A stretch of DNA of 64,000 nucleotides from Gilvimarinus algae (lineage in GTDB: Bacteria > Pseudomonadota > Gammaproteobacteria > Pseudomonadales > Cellvibrionaceae), in NCBI RefSeq assembly GCF_030518215.1, contig NZ_JAULRT010000027.1, positions 20,131 to 84,130 on the forward strand, given 5' to 3'. The notes below the pieces were generated by a model. The model ran no database searches and was not told the DNA's origin. It worked only from the letters and a program-made list of their open reading frames with translations. The number at the start of each line of letters is the position of its first letter. Within the stretch, counting starts at the first letter, position 1. Shown one piece after another: positions 27,548-36,522 of this stretch. The translations under genes and the position numbers were made by a program.

Positions 27548-28651
27548 GTGACACCCCGAGACATTCACAAGCCTCTGCTGGACAGCCTGAGCACGGCCAT
27601 CATTTTGCTGGACAGCCACCTGCAGCTGTGCCACATGAACCCAGCGGCCGAGGCATTGCTCTCTATCAGTAATGAACGCTGTCAGGGGGAGCCCATTACC
27701 CACTTTTTCCACGAGTCCGCGGAAACTCCGGGTGAACTGCTGCACGCGGCCAACAACGCCAATCACTACACCAAGCGCCACGCCGAATGGCAGCTGCTCA
27801 ACGGCGAGCAAATCACCGTGGACTACACGGTCACCCCTTTCACCGACAACGACGGCCTGGTCATTGAAATCCTGCCGATAGATCGCCTTTTGCGCATTTC
27901 CCGCGAGGAAATGCTCACCTCCTCTCAGGAGACAACGCGGGTATTGATTCGGGGCATGGCCCACGAGATCAAAAACCCGTTGGGCGGTATTCGCGGCGCG
28001 GCCCAGTTGCTGGCCCGCGAGCTACCCAACAACGACCTGCAAGAGTACACAGGCATCATCATCGATGAGGCCGACCGGCTGCGCAACCTGGTCGATCGCA
28101 TGCTCGGCCCGAACCAGTTACCGGAAATGGGCAGCGTGAACATTCACGAGGTGCTCGAGCGTGTGGCCACCATGATCCGCGCCGAGAGCGACGATGGCGT
28201 GCGTATCGTGCGCGATTACGACCCGAGCATTCCCGACATTCACGGCGACAAGGAGCAGCTCATTCAGTCACTGCTGAATATTGCCCGCAACGCCATGCAG
28301 GCCATGACCGAGCAGGGCACCCCCAACCCGACGCTGACCCTGCGCACTCGGGTGCGACGCCAATACACCATTGGCCGCCAGCACCACCCGCTGGTGGTGC
28401 ACATGGAGGTCATCGACAACGGTCCGGGCATACCCGAGGACATGATCAAACAAATTTTCTACCCCATGATTTCCGGCCGCGCCGAGGGCACGGGCCTGGG
28501 GCTGACTATTTCACAGCACTTGATTCACCAGCACAACGGCCTGATCGAGTGCCACAGTGAACCGGGAGAAACGCGCTTTGGGCTGTTTCTTCCCATGGAA
28601 CCCACTTCGACTAACCCTACACCTGTGAGAAATCGCCATGCAGAAGTCTAA
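27548..28651 (+). CDS. ntrB: Nitrogen-regulation sensor kinase NtrB (GlnL)
   Basis: A 367-residue cytoplasmic kinase/phosphatase for NtrC, governed by PII proteins. A PAS-like N-terminal domain (about 5-120) is followed by the H-box GMAHEIKNPLGGIRGAAQLL with His139, and then the N, G1 and G2 boxes (IARNAMQA, DNGPGI, GTGLGL). No membrane segment is present, as expected for NtrB. The start is GTG at 27548; TTGGAG lies 14 bases upstream. The reading frame overlaps the ntrC start by 14 bases, so the two are translated together. Confidence 0.97.
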   Translation: MTPRDIHKPLLDSLSTAIILLDSHLQLCHMNPAAEALLSISNERCQGEPITHFFHESAETPGELLHAANNANHYTKRHAEWQLLNGEQITVDYTVTPFTDNDGLVIEILPIDRLLRISREEMLTSSQETTRVLIRGMAHEIKNPLGGIRGAAQLLARELPNNDLQEYTGIIIDEADRLRNLVDRMLGPNQLPEMGSVNIHEVLERVATMIRAESDDGVRIVRDYDPSIPDIHGDKEQLIQSLLNIARNAMQAMTEQGTPNPTLTLRTRVRRQYTIGRQHHPLVVHMEVIDNGPGIPEDMIKQIFYPMISGRAEGTGLGLTISQHLIHQHNGLIECHSEPGETRFGLFLPMEPTSTNPTPVRNRHAEV

Positions 28652-30059
28652 TCGCGTATGGATTATTGATGACGACCGCTCAATCCGCTGGGTATTGGAG
28701 AAGGCGCTGCAGGGCGCCGGCATCGATACCCGCACCTTCGACACTGGCGATGCGGCGCTGCACCAGCTGTCACGCGAAGTGCCAGACGCTATTGTCAGTG
28801 ACATTCGCATGCCGGGCGTCGACGGCCTGGGCCTGTTGTCCACGCTGCACACCAACCACCCCGAAGTGCCGGTGATCATCATGACCGCCCACTCGGATCT
28901 GGACAGCGCCGTGGCAGCCTATCAGGGCGGCGCTTTTGAATACCTGCCCAAGCCCTTTGATGTGGACGAGGCCGTCGCGGTTATGCAGCGCGCACTGGCC
29001 CACGCAGAGGAGCAAAAAAGCGAGCGGGTGCACACCAACACCGTCGAGATCGACACCGAGATCATTGGCGAAGCGCCGGCCATGCAGGAAGTTTTCCGAG
29101 CCATTGGCAGGCTGTCACAATCAAACATCACCGTACTGATCAACGGCGAATCCGGTACCGGTAAAGAGCTGGTCGCCCGCGCCCTGCACCGCCATAGCCC
29201 GCGGCGCAATGAGCCGTTTATTGCCCTGAACATGGCCGCCATTCCCAAGGACTTGATGGAATCCGAGCTGTTCGGTCACGAAAAGGGCGCCTTCACCGGC
29301 GCCGCCACCCAGCGCCAGGGCCGCTTTGAGCAAGCCAATGGCGGCACGCTGTTTCTGGATGAAATTGGCGATATGCCGGCCGAAACGCAAACCCGATTGC
29401 TGCGGGTACTGGCCGACGGCGAGTTCTACCGCGTGGGCGGCCACACCCCGGTGAAGGTGGACGTGCGCATCATTGCCGCCACCCACCAAGACCTGGAAAA
29501 CCTGGTCACCGACAACCGCTTTCGCGAAGACCTGTTCCACCGCCTGAACGTGATTCGCATCCACATCCCCAAGCTCGCCAACCGCCGCGAGGACATACCC
29601 AAGCTGGCGCAGTTCTTTTTGCAAAAAGCCGCGGGCGAACTCAACGTGGACACCAAAATTTTGCTGTCGGAGACCGAGGACTTTCTCTGCAGCCTGCCCT
29701 GGCCCGGCAATGTGCGCCAGTTGGAAAACACTTGCCGCTGGATCACCGTGATGGCCTCAGGGCGCGAAGTGCACACCGAAGACCTGCCGCCCGAACTGAT
29801 GGACAACAAAGAGGGCAACGCCCCCGCCGATGACTGGGAAAAGGCACTGCGCCACTGGGCCGATCAGGCACTCGCCCGCGGCCATCATCAGTTGCTGAGC
29901 GAGGCCGTGCCCACCTTTGAGCGCGCTCTCATTGAAACCGCGCTCAAGTACACCGCCGGGCGCAAGCGGGACGCGGCCAACCTACTCGGCTGGGGTCGCA
30001 ACACCCTGACCCGCAAGCTCAAAGAACTGAACATGGCCGGCGGGGACGATCCGGCCTGA
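28638..30059 (+). CDS. ntrC: Nitrogen-regulation response regulator NtrC (GlnG)
   Basis: A 473-residue sigma-54 activator. The receiver domain has Asp55 (AIVSDIRMP). The AAA+ domain has Walker A GESGTGKE (170-177) and the sigma-54-contacting GAFTGA loop (217-222). A C-terminal Fis-type helix-turn-helix ([30 protein letters not shown]) binds palindromes such as those found upstream of glnA and ntrB. Length is normal for the family. The ATG at 28638 lies inside the end of ntrB. No terminator stands out before the next gene. Confidence 0.98.
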   Translation: MQKSNRVWIIDDDRSIRWVLEKALQGAGIDTRTFDTGDAALHQLSREVPDAIVSDIRMPGVDGLGLLSTLHTNHPEVPVIIMTAHSDLDSAVAAYQGGAFEYLPKPFDVDEAVAVMQRALAHAEEQKSERVHTNTVEIDTEIIGEAPAMQEVFRAIGRLSQSNITVLINGESGTGKELVARALHRHSPRRNEPFIALNMAAIPKDLMESELFGHEKGAFTGAATQRQGRFEQANGGTLFLDEIGDMPAETQTRLLRVLADGEFYRVGGHTPVKVDVRIIAATHQDLENLVTDNRFREDLFHRLNVIRIHIPKLANRREDIPKLAQFFLQKAAGELNVDTKILLSETEDFLCSLPWPGNVRQLENTCRWITVMASGREVHTEDLPPELMDNKEGNAPADDWEKALRHWADQALARGHHQLLSEAVPTFERALIETALKYTAGRKRDAANLLGWGRNTLTRKLKELNMAGGDDPA

Positions 30060-30171
30060 TCACCACCTCCGGGGTGCACCGCGCCCCGGCTCGCTGCGCC
30101 AAAGGGCGCCGCCTCTGACGCCCAAGCCTGCACATGCTACCCTGAGCTAAAACGACGGGGGCCCTCAGAAC

Positions 30172-31533
30172 GTGGAAGCACTGACCGAACAATTTGTCGC
30201 CTTTATGTGGGGCCTGCCGCTGATTCTGCTGTTGGTCGGCGGCGGCCTGTTTTTTCTTGTCTACAGCCGCGGCTTGCCCTACCGCCATTTTCGCCACGGG
30301 CTAAGCATCCTCACCGGCCGCTACGACAACCCCACCGATCAAGGTACCCTGAGTCATTTCCAGGCGCTCTCCACAGCGCTGTCCGGCACCCTTGGGCTCG
30401 GCAATATCGCCGGCGTGGCTCTGGCAATAGCGGCGGGTGGTCCCGGCGCCGTCTTCTGGATGTGGCTGACGGCCATTGTCGGCATCGCCACCAAATTTTT
30501 TACCGCCACCGCCGCGGTCATGTATCGCGGCCAGGATTCGCTCGGCCAGCTGCAGGGCGGCCCCATGTACGTGATTCGCGAAGGCCTGGGTAAAAAATGG
30601 CTGTGGCTCGCCTTTTTCTTCGCCTTCGCCGGCCTGTGCGGCACCCAACCGATTTTTCAGATTAATCAGCTGGTGGCCATGCTGCGGACCTCTCTGGCCT
30701 ACCCCTTAGGGCTGGCTACTCAGGAGGCCCACTTCGCGTTTGATGTGAGCGTGGGCCTGATTAGTGCCGCTCTGGTTTTCTGTGTCATCAGCGGCAACTT
30801 ACCGCGAATCGGCAAGGTAACCGCCAAGCTGGTGCCCGCCATGGTGCTGGGTTACCTGTTCATGACCGCGGGCGTCTTGCTCACCCACATCGGCGAGATT
30901 CCCACCGCTTTCGCCCTGATCTTCAACGATGCGTTTACCGGTCAGGCAATCGCCGGCGGCGCGCTGGGCAAGGTGATTCAGGTAGGCGTAAGCCGCGGCG
31001 CCTTCTCCAATGAGGCTGGCATAGGCACAGAGTCCATGGCCCACGGCGCCGCCAAGACCAACGCTCCGGTGCGCGAGGGCCTGGTGGCAATGTGCGGTCC
31101 GGTAATCGATACCCTTGTGGTCTGCACCTGTACCGCACTGGTGATCTTAATGACTGGCGTCTGGCAAAGCAGCGAAGCGGACGGCGTCGCCTTGACGGCC
31201 ACTGCTTTTGCTTCAACCTACGGCAGCCTCGGGTCAGTGCTGCTCACCGTTATGGTGTTTTTCCTGAGCCTCAGCACCATCATGACGTTCTGGTACTACG
31301 GTGCCAAATGCCTTGGTTTTATGATCGGCGCCGAGCGCCAACATCACTACATCTGGCTCTACTGCCTGCTGATTGTGCTCGGTAGCATCGGCTCGGTCAC
31401 CGCCATTTTTAATTTCCTGATCGGTATGTACGCCGCTATGGCCATACCGACCATGGTTTCGGCGCTGCTGCTGTCACCAAGGATTATGGCCGAAGCCCGC
31501 CGTTATCTAAACGACCTTAGGGAAAAGCCCTGA
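30172..31533 (+). CDS. Sodium:alanine/glycine symporter, AGCS family
   Basis: A 453-residue inner-membrane carrier with about ten to eleven helices. The AGCS core is clear: ALSGTLGLGNIAGVALAI (about 63-80) and GGPGAVFWMWLTAIVG (about 83-98), and EAGIGTESMAHGAAKT around 280 is the second family signature. It imports D/L-alanine or glycine with sodium. The start is GTG at 30172, 112 bp after ntrC, with a weak ribosome site. It is followed with one base gap by a DUF2164 gene and then a GNAT gene, so three genes share one unit. Nitrogen control by the neighbours is possible. Confidence 0.92.
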   Translation: MEALTEQFVAFMWGLPLILLLVGGGLFFLVYSRGLPYRHFRHGLSILTGRYDNPTDQGTLSHFQALSTALSGTLGLGNIAGVALAIAAGGPGAVFWMWLTAIVGIATKFFTATAAVMYRGQDSLGQLQGGPMYVIREGLGKKWLWLAFFFAFAGLCGTQPIFQINQLVAMLRTSLAYPLGLATQEAHFAFDVSVGLISAALVFCVISGNLPRIGKVTAKLVPAMVLGYLFMTAGVLLTHIGEIPTAFALIFNDAFTGQAIAGGALGKVIQVGVSRGAFSNEAGIGTESMAHGAAKTNAPVREGLVAMCGPVIDTLVVCTCTALVILMTGVWQSSEADGVALTATAFASTYGSLGSVLLTVMVFFLSLSTIMTFWYYGAKCLGFMIGAERQHHYIWLYCLLIVLGSIGSVTAIFNFLIGMYAAMAIPTMVSALLLSPRIMAEARRYLNDLREKP

Positions 31534-31534
31534 C

Positions 31535-31780
31535 ATGAAATTTTCCAAAGAAGAGAAAGACATACTGACACAAAAAATCCAGTGGTATTTTCGCGAGGAA
31601 CTCGACCGAGATATCGGCAGTTTTGACGCACAGTTTTTACTGGATTTTTTCAGCGAGGAAATTGGCCCCTACTTTTACAATCGCGCGCTCTATGATGCGG
31701 CCGCACTACTGACCGACAGAATGGATTCTCTGACCGATGCGCTGTTTGAAATCGAAAAAGTGACGCAGTACAAACGGTGA
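31535..31780 (+). CDS. DUF2164 family protein
   Basis: An 81-residue cytoplasmic protein starting MKFSKEEKDILTQKIQWYFREELDRDIGSF, which matches the DUF2164 pattern (short, acidic, helical, with a DAQFLLDFFSEEIGPYFYN core). No function is known for the family. It starts one base after the symporter stop and its stop overlaps the GTG of the GNAT gene by four bases, so translation is coupled at both ends. Confidence 0.88.
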   Translation: MKFSKEEKDILTQKIQWYFREELDRDIGSFDAQFLLDFFSEEIGPYFYNRALYDAAALLTDRMDSLTDALFEIEKVTQYKR

Positions 31781-32256
31781 TTAAAATTCTTAGTGCCGAC
31801 TACGGCAACCCTCAACACAGCCACGACATTCTTGCACTGCTGGACGCCTATGCGCGCGACCCTATGGGTGGCGGGAAACCGCTGACGGACTTTGCCCGCG
31901 CTCACCTGGTCGCCGGGCTGGCCAATCACGGCGGCATAAGCCTGCTCGCCTACCGCAATAACCAAGCCATCGGATTGCTCAACGGATTTGAAGGATTCTC
32001 CACCTTTTCCGGTAAACCGCTCATCAACATCCATGATCTGGCGGTGCTTAGGGAGCATCGCGGCCAGGGCGTTGGTCAAGCCCTGCTGAGCGCGATAGAA
32101 GCAATTGCCCGCGAACGCGGCTGCTGCAAGCTGACGCTCGAAGTATTGAGCGGCAATGCCGTCGCCGCCGGAGCCTATCAAAAATTTGGCTTTAGAGGTT
32201 ATGAGCTCGACCCGAGCGCAGGCCGGGCCGAGTTTTGGGAGAAGAAACTTTTGTGA
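31777..32256 (+). CDS. GNAT-family N-acetyltransferase
   Basis: A 159-residue acetyltransferase. Motif A, which holds the acetyl-CoA pyrophosphate, is LREHRGQGVGQALL (about 91-104), followed by LEVLSGNAVAAGAYQKFGFRGYEL, the typical motif B with the Asn and Tyr. The substrate is unknown; the DPMGGGKPL start is shared by a subgroup of small-molecule acetyltransferases. GTG start overlapping the DUF2164 stop. Last gene of the symporter unit. Confidence 0.92.
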   Translation: MIKILSADYGNPQHSHDILALLDAYARDPMGGGKPLTDFARAHLVAGLANHGGISLLAYRNNQAIGLLNGFEGFSTFSGKPLINIHDLAVLREHRGQGVGQALLSAIEAIARERGCCKLTLEVLSGNAVAAGAYQKFGFRGYELDPSAGRAEFWEKKLL

Positions 32257-32263
32257 GAAAACA

Positions 32264-32288
32264 GGAGGCAGCTTTACCAGCCGCCTCC
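32264..32288. terminator. Stem-loop between convergent genes
   Basis: GGAGGCAGCT / AGCCGCCTCC forms a 10-bp stem with one mismatch between the ends of the GNAT and FadL genes. There is no clear T-run on either side. Confidence 0.5.
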
Positions 32289-32302
32289 CGCGGGCTCGCT
32301 TA

Positions 32303-33637
32303 TCAGAACCGCCAGTTGAGCTGCACACCCAGAATATCCACTGAGCTGTCAAACTCACCTGCCAGGGTCGCCTGAGTCCCCACCGGGGTGGTTTCGGTTT
32401 CGAGCAGCTCGGCATCGTCCACCATCAGATGGGCGTAGCTGACATCCAGAGACAGGGTTTGAGACAGGGGCCAGTGAAAGCCGGCAGCCAGCCAGGTACG
32501 GTCGGCGTCGGGAATGCGCGCACTGACGTGCTCGGGATTATCCTGCGGTGTCTCATCAAGTGCCACGCCGAAGCGCCAATTAAACTCACCGGGCGCGCCT
32601 AGAGTGGCGCCGAGTGCGTAGCGCATGGTGTCATCGTAGCGCAGATCGAGCTCGTCCACCGGCGCGCCGTTGTCGGATTTGACCACGCCAATGGCTTGGA
32701 TGCTGCTCCAATTGGTTTGGGAGATATCCGCGTGAAGGGCAAAAGAAGGCGAAAGCCGCTGACTGATGCTCAAGGTCAGGGTATCGGGGAGCTCCACCTC
32801 CGCTTCAATGTCTCCCTCAAGCATGCTCAATGCGCCGGCGCAAAGGGTCCCGGTGGTGGGAGCAGGTGGTGCGCCTGTGGGATAACCGGCGCCCGGTGCG
32901 CAAGCGGCGTTGTACTCAAAACTCGCGTCACCCTCGAGCTTGTAGTCACCGCCCTGACGCCAGAGCAAACCTATGCTGGTGTTCTCCGAGGGGGTGAACA
33001 AGACACTGGCGTCGAGCAGAAAATCATCGTCGTCGCCTTTGATCTTCGCACTGCTGTCGGTCGCCGTATTCGGCGCCAGGCCAAGGCTTGAGTCCACCTG
33101 ATTTTCCAAAGTGGCCTCAATGGTCTGGTAGTTCACGCCCAGGCCAATAGCGAAGGCATCGCTGATCGCCCAGGAGGTAGTGACATTAAAGTTCACCACC
33201 TCAAGCTCACTGTCGGTGGCAGAGTAGCGACCCACCCAGTCCTCATCAAACCGGCTCGCCAGGCCGAAAGGCGCGTTGATCCCCACACCCACCGCAAAAC
33301 CGCCGGACAGGGGGATCACCGCATAGAGGTTGGGAATATAACCGTACTCCTCCGTGGAGCCGTCGGTGCCAGGGTAAGTGGAACCGTTGTCGGTAAAGGT
33401 GGCATCGGTGGCCACCACGTTCAGCCCACCTGTGAGGCTCAGCCCCTCAAGCTTACTCATGCCCGCCGGGTTAAAAAAGACCGTGGTGGCATCGGTGACG
33501 TCCGAGGCCGTGCCCGCAAAGGCCTTACCCAGCTGGGCCGGGCTTTGCTCAAGCAGTTGAAAAGACGCACCGTAAGACAGTCCCGACAGGGACGCCATGG
33601 CCGCAACCAGTGAAACTCTTTTAAAATTATTATGCAT
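32303..33637 (-). CDS. FadL/TodX-family outer-membrane transporter
   Basis: A 444-residue outer-membrane beta-barrel for long-chain fatty acids or aromatic hydrocarbons. The signal peptide MHNNFKRVSLVAAMASLSGLSYG is followed at once by the plug segment ASFQLLEQSPAQLGKAFAGTASDVTDATTVFFNPAGMSKLEG, the strongest FadL hallmark (NPAGM). The barrel ends in the aromatic LNWRF. It includes a Cys-containing extracellular loop (AACAPGAGYP..TLCAGA), which may form a disulfide. It is a single-gene unit. Confidence 0.92.
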   Translation of the reverse strand: MHNNFKRVSLVAAMASLSGLSYGASFQLLEQSPAQLGKAFAGTASDVTDATTVFFNPAGMSKLEGLSLTGGLNVVATDATFTDNGSTYPGTDGSTEEYGYIPNLYAVIPLSGGFAVGVGINAPFGLASRFDEDWVGRYSATDSELEVVNFNVTTSWAISDAFAIGLGVNYQTIEATLENQVDSSLGLAPNTATDSSAKIKGDDDDFLLDASVLFTPSENTSIGLLWRQGGDYKLEGDASFEYNAACAPGAGYPTGAPPAPTTGTLCAGALSMLEGDIEAEVELPDTLTLSISQRLSPSFALHADISQTNWSSIQAIGVVKSDNGAPVDELDLRYDDTMRYALGATLGAPGEFNWRFGVALDETPQDNPEHVSARIPDADRTWLAAGFHWPLSQTLSLDVSYAHLMVDDAELLETETTPVGTQATLAGEFDSSVDILGVQLNWRF

Positions 33638-33761
33638 TGATCAATCCTCGTTTAGATACATCTGGACATAATTCGAAGATGCTCTAAGCGTAGCAGATAC
33701 CCAGAAAAAGTCAGCCACAGGCAGCGACCCAGATCACAGTGCCACCTTTATTCGGGGTAGA

Positions 33762-35384
33762 TCATTCCTTTGCCGCCGGCGGGGTCCAGGCCATGGGAAC
33801 CAGCGGCTTGTCGGGTTGGGCCATAAAGTGTGGCGACATAATCTGCAAATCGGCACCGGCAAACTCATCCTGAATGTGTTGATGCAGCTCGGACAACACC
33901 GCCACCTGCGCCTCGGGGTCGTCGATGTGCACCAACAGGCGATACTCCACATACCAATCGCTCAGGGCGGTTTGCCGCACCTGGGGCTCAGGGGTTTCCC
34001 GCACCCCCTCGGTTTTTGCCGCCGCGCTCAACAGCAGGTGATGCACCTGGGGCCAAGGCGTGTCGTAACCAATGGTGACCGAAGTGGAGACGATCACCCC
34101 GTCGGGCTTGCTCAGGCGAGTATAGTTGGTACTGGTGGCGTTGAGCAGCACGGCGTTGGGAATGGTGATTTCTTCTTTTTTGATGGTTTTGATCTTGGTG
34201 GACAAGACTCCCACGGTGGTCACTGTGCCCTCGTACTCGCCGATGCGCACATACTCGCCCGGCTGAAACGCCCGGCTGTAAACGACAATGAGGCCGCCGA
34301 GCACCTGGCTGACAATCCCGGCCGAGCCCAGCGAAACAATCAAACCGATAAACACACTCACACCCTTGAAGGCCTCGGTGTCTGAGCCGGGTATATAGGG
34401 GTAGGCCACCACAATCGAGAAGAGCCACACCAGCACGACAATAATACGTCGGGTCGCTTTGGCGGTTTCCGGGTCAAACAGGGGGGAGCGCAGGCGCCCG
34501 CGCTCGATGCGCAAAAACAGATTGCGCACGATCTCACTGACCCCGGAGGCCATCCAGAAAATCAACACCACCATCACCAAGTCGGGAATGGAGTGCAAAA
34601 TCGCCAGGCCAATGTCGGAGGCAATACCGACAATATAGTCTGTCAGGCGATGACCAAAGCCCTTGGTAAAGGGAAACTGACGCAGCACATAGGTCAGCCA
34701 CAGATAACTGAACAGGGCGATAATGCCGAACAACAGCAGCCTGGCAATCCCCGTCAAGAGCATCATCACATAGGGCATCAACTGGATGCCGCCCACCTGA
34801 ATCAAGCCGCCCGCAAGCTTGGGGTTGTGGTGGGCCTCCAACCAGCTGAGCAGCCGCTGCCGGCCGCGCTGGAGCAAAAACACCAACAACACAAAGCACG
34901 CCGTCGCCAGCGCCGAATAGAGCAGGCCAAACAGCAGCACCTTCGGTCGGGCCTGGGCGTCGCGGCGCTCAAGCCACTGGCGCAGGTTGTCCATCACCTG
35001 CTCAGCATAGGCCTCCAGGCCAACACCCATGGGCGCATCAACCGTCAAGAGCCCGATAATTCGCTCGTCGTTCACCATCACCCAGCCGCCGCGATACTGC
35101 TCTTCGATGACGGGCACAAACTCAATGCGATAGTGCGGCGCCACCGCAATAGCCCGCACCCGCTCCTGGGTATTGGCGACGCGGCTGACGGGAGAGAAAT
35201 GCCGATAGGGCGCACGAAAGGTGGCGATCTCGATGCCCCACAAATTGAGGGGCGCCGGCTCAATCAGCGACAAGCCATCGGGATCTTCCTCACCCGGAGG
35301 CTCTGGTGTTTCCGTTGCCTGCGCCCAGAGAGTTGCACAAAAAAATACACACAGAAACAGAAACCAAGAAGCCACCCTTGCCAT
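33762..35384 (-). CDS. Mechanosensitive channel, MscS family, with extra N-terminal part
   Basis: A 540-residue inner-membrane channel. A signal peptide (1-23) and a periplasmic region of about 140 residues come first, then about four to five membrane helices, of which the last forms the pore. The MscS core follows: VSQVLGGLIVVYSRAFQPGEYVRIGEYEGTV (beta domain) and TKIKTIKKEEITIPNAVLLNATSTNYTR, the family signature. The tail is a ferredoxin-like domain. Such channels release solutes on osmotic downshock. AGGGAACC precedes the ATG. It lies 47 bp downstream of a small membrane-protein gene. Confidence 0.92.
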   Translation of the reverse strand: MARVASWFLFLCVFFCATLWAQATETPEPPGEEDPDGLSLIEPAPLNLWGIEIATFRAPYRHFSPVSRVANTQERVRAIAVAPHYRIEFVPVIEEQYRGGWVMVNDERIIGLLTVDAPMGVGLEAYAEQVMDNLRQWLERRDAQARPKVLLFGLLYSALATACFVLLVFLLQRGRQRLLSWLEAHHNPKLAGGLIQVGGIQLMPYVMMLLTGIARLLLFGIIALFSYLWLTYVLRQFPFTKGFGHRLTDYIVGIASDIGLAILHSIPDLVMVVLIFWMASGVSEIVRNLFLRIERGRLRSPLFDPETAKATRRIIVVLVWLFSIVVAYPYIPGSDTEAFKGVSVFIGLIVSLGSAGIVSQVLGGLIVVYSRAFQPGEYVRIGEYEGTVTTVGVLSTKIKTIKKEEITIPNAVLLNATSTNYTRLSKPDGVIVSTSVTIGYDTPWPQVHHLLLSAAAKTEGVRETPEPQVRQTALSDWYVEYRLLVHIDDPEAQVAVLSELHQHIQDEFAGADLQIMSPHFMAQPDKPLVPMAWTPPAAKE

Positions 35385-35431
35385 ACAAAGGTTCCCTGAA
35401 GGTGAGATTCTCTGGAATATAGCACAGCCTG

Positions 35432-35836
35432 CTAGCGAATTTTGCGAGCTCTGATATAGCTAAACCACAAAAAGAAGAGGCTGCCGAGAAAAAAACCAAT
35501 AAAGGTTACAACAATGGCCGCCATCTGCAGGTTATTTGGCGCGGTATCGACAATCGCTTGCGCCCCTTCACTCAGCCCAGCCGAAGCTGTCTTGGACTGT
35601 AAATCAAGCAAGAAACCCGAAACCACTTCTCCATTAACCCTGAGAATATTGACGACAAACAGGGTAAAACCAATGTACAACAAGCTGACGATAAGGGTCA
35701 TCACCAAGTTGAGATAGCGCGCCCCCAGGTGCGACAGGGCGATGATGCCAAAAGACACACTGGCCCAGAACTGCATGACCTCCCAGGTTCGGTTCACGTA
35801 TTCACTGGTCAGGTAGACGATTTCGTATTCTGTCAT
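35432..35836 (-). CDS. Small three-helix membrane protein, unknown
   Basis: A 134-residue inner-membrane protein with helices at about 20-37, 42-66 and 105-127 and a soluble loop between the second and third (VNGEVVSGFLLDLQSKTASAGLSEGAQ). No family recognised. AAGGAGCG precedes the ATG. It is 47 bp upstream of the MscS gene on the same strand and may be cotranscribed with it. Confidence 0.7.
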   Translation of the reverse strand: MTEYEIVYLTSEYVNRTWEVMQFWASVSFGIIALSHLGARYLNLVMTLIVSLLYIGFTLFVVNILRVNGEVVSGFLLDLQSKTASAGLSEGAQAIVDTAPNNLQMAAIVVTFIGFFLGSLFFLWFSYIRARKIR

Positions 35837-36037
35837 AGACGCTCCTTGCGGGTATTAGCCTTATTGTTTTGCGTATTATGGCACGCCTGACAACAATCGC
35901 CTGTTGAACTCACGGGCGCTGAGGTTCCGCTCATGATCGTCAAGCGTCAAGAAGGGTTAAGCCGTGTTTGCGCTGTCAAAAGCGGTTGGGTTTGATAGTA
36001 GACTGGCCTCTCTGATAACTCACTATGGAGAGCCGTC

Positions 36038-36448
36038 ATGAGTGACACCTCACGTCGACAATTTCTCGCAGGCGCCGCAACCGTTGGCGCCGTCGCCTTC
36101 GCCGGAGGCGCCGGCGCCGCCCAGAGCAAGAAAACCATGCCCCCCTTACTGCACAATGTGTATTTCTGGCTGAAAAACCCGGACTCCGACACTGACCGGG
36201 ACGCGTTGATTGCCGGGCTGAAAACCCTGGCCGCCATTCCCACAGTGCGCGAGATCAGTATTGGCGTGCCCGCCTCCACCGAAAAGCGCGAGGTGGTGGA
36301 TAACTCCTATCAGGTGTCTGAGCTGCTGATGTTTGATGATGTCGAGGGGCAAAACGCCTATCAGGTGCACCCCATTCACAAAAAGTTTGTGGATGAATGC
36401 TCCCACCTGTGGGAAAAGGTCGTGGTCTACGACTCGATCGCGGTTTGA
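36038..36448 (+). CDS. Tat-exported Dabb-domain (stress-responsive) protein
   Basis: A 136-residue protein with a twin-arginine signal (SRRQFLAGAATVGAVAFAGGAGAAQ). The mature part is a Dabb dimeric alpha/beta barrel: PPLLHNVYFWLKNP opens the domain and ENAYQVHPIHKKFVDEC-like YQVHPIHKKF closes it. Dabb proteins include plant stress and polyketide-cyclase relatives; the Tat route suggests folding or cofactor loading before export. TATGGAGAG precedes the ATG. Convergent with the SLC13 gene. Confidence 0.87.
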   Translation: MSDTSRRQFLAGAATVGAVAFAGGAGAAQSKKTMPPLLHNVYFWLKNPDSDTDRDALIAGLKTLAAIPTVREISIGVPASTEKREVVDNSYQVSELLMFDDVEGQNAYQVHPIHKKFVDECSHLWEKVVVYDSIAV

Positions 36449-36477
36449 CCCAGGCACCCGGCGGGTGCCACCCCAAA

Positions 36478-36506
36478 CCAAAACGGCGCCTAGGGCGCCG
36501 TTTTGG
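36478..36506. terminator. Bidirectional terminator between Dabb and SLC13 genes
   Basis: CCAAAACGGCGCC-tag-GGCGCCGTTTTGG, a perfect 13-bp stem between two convergent genes. An extra hairpin (GGCACCCG / CGGGTGCC, 36453-36469) precedes it. Confidence 0.8.
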
Positions 36507-36522
36507 TGACATCCATCGGGGT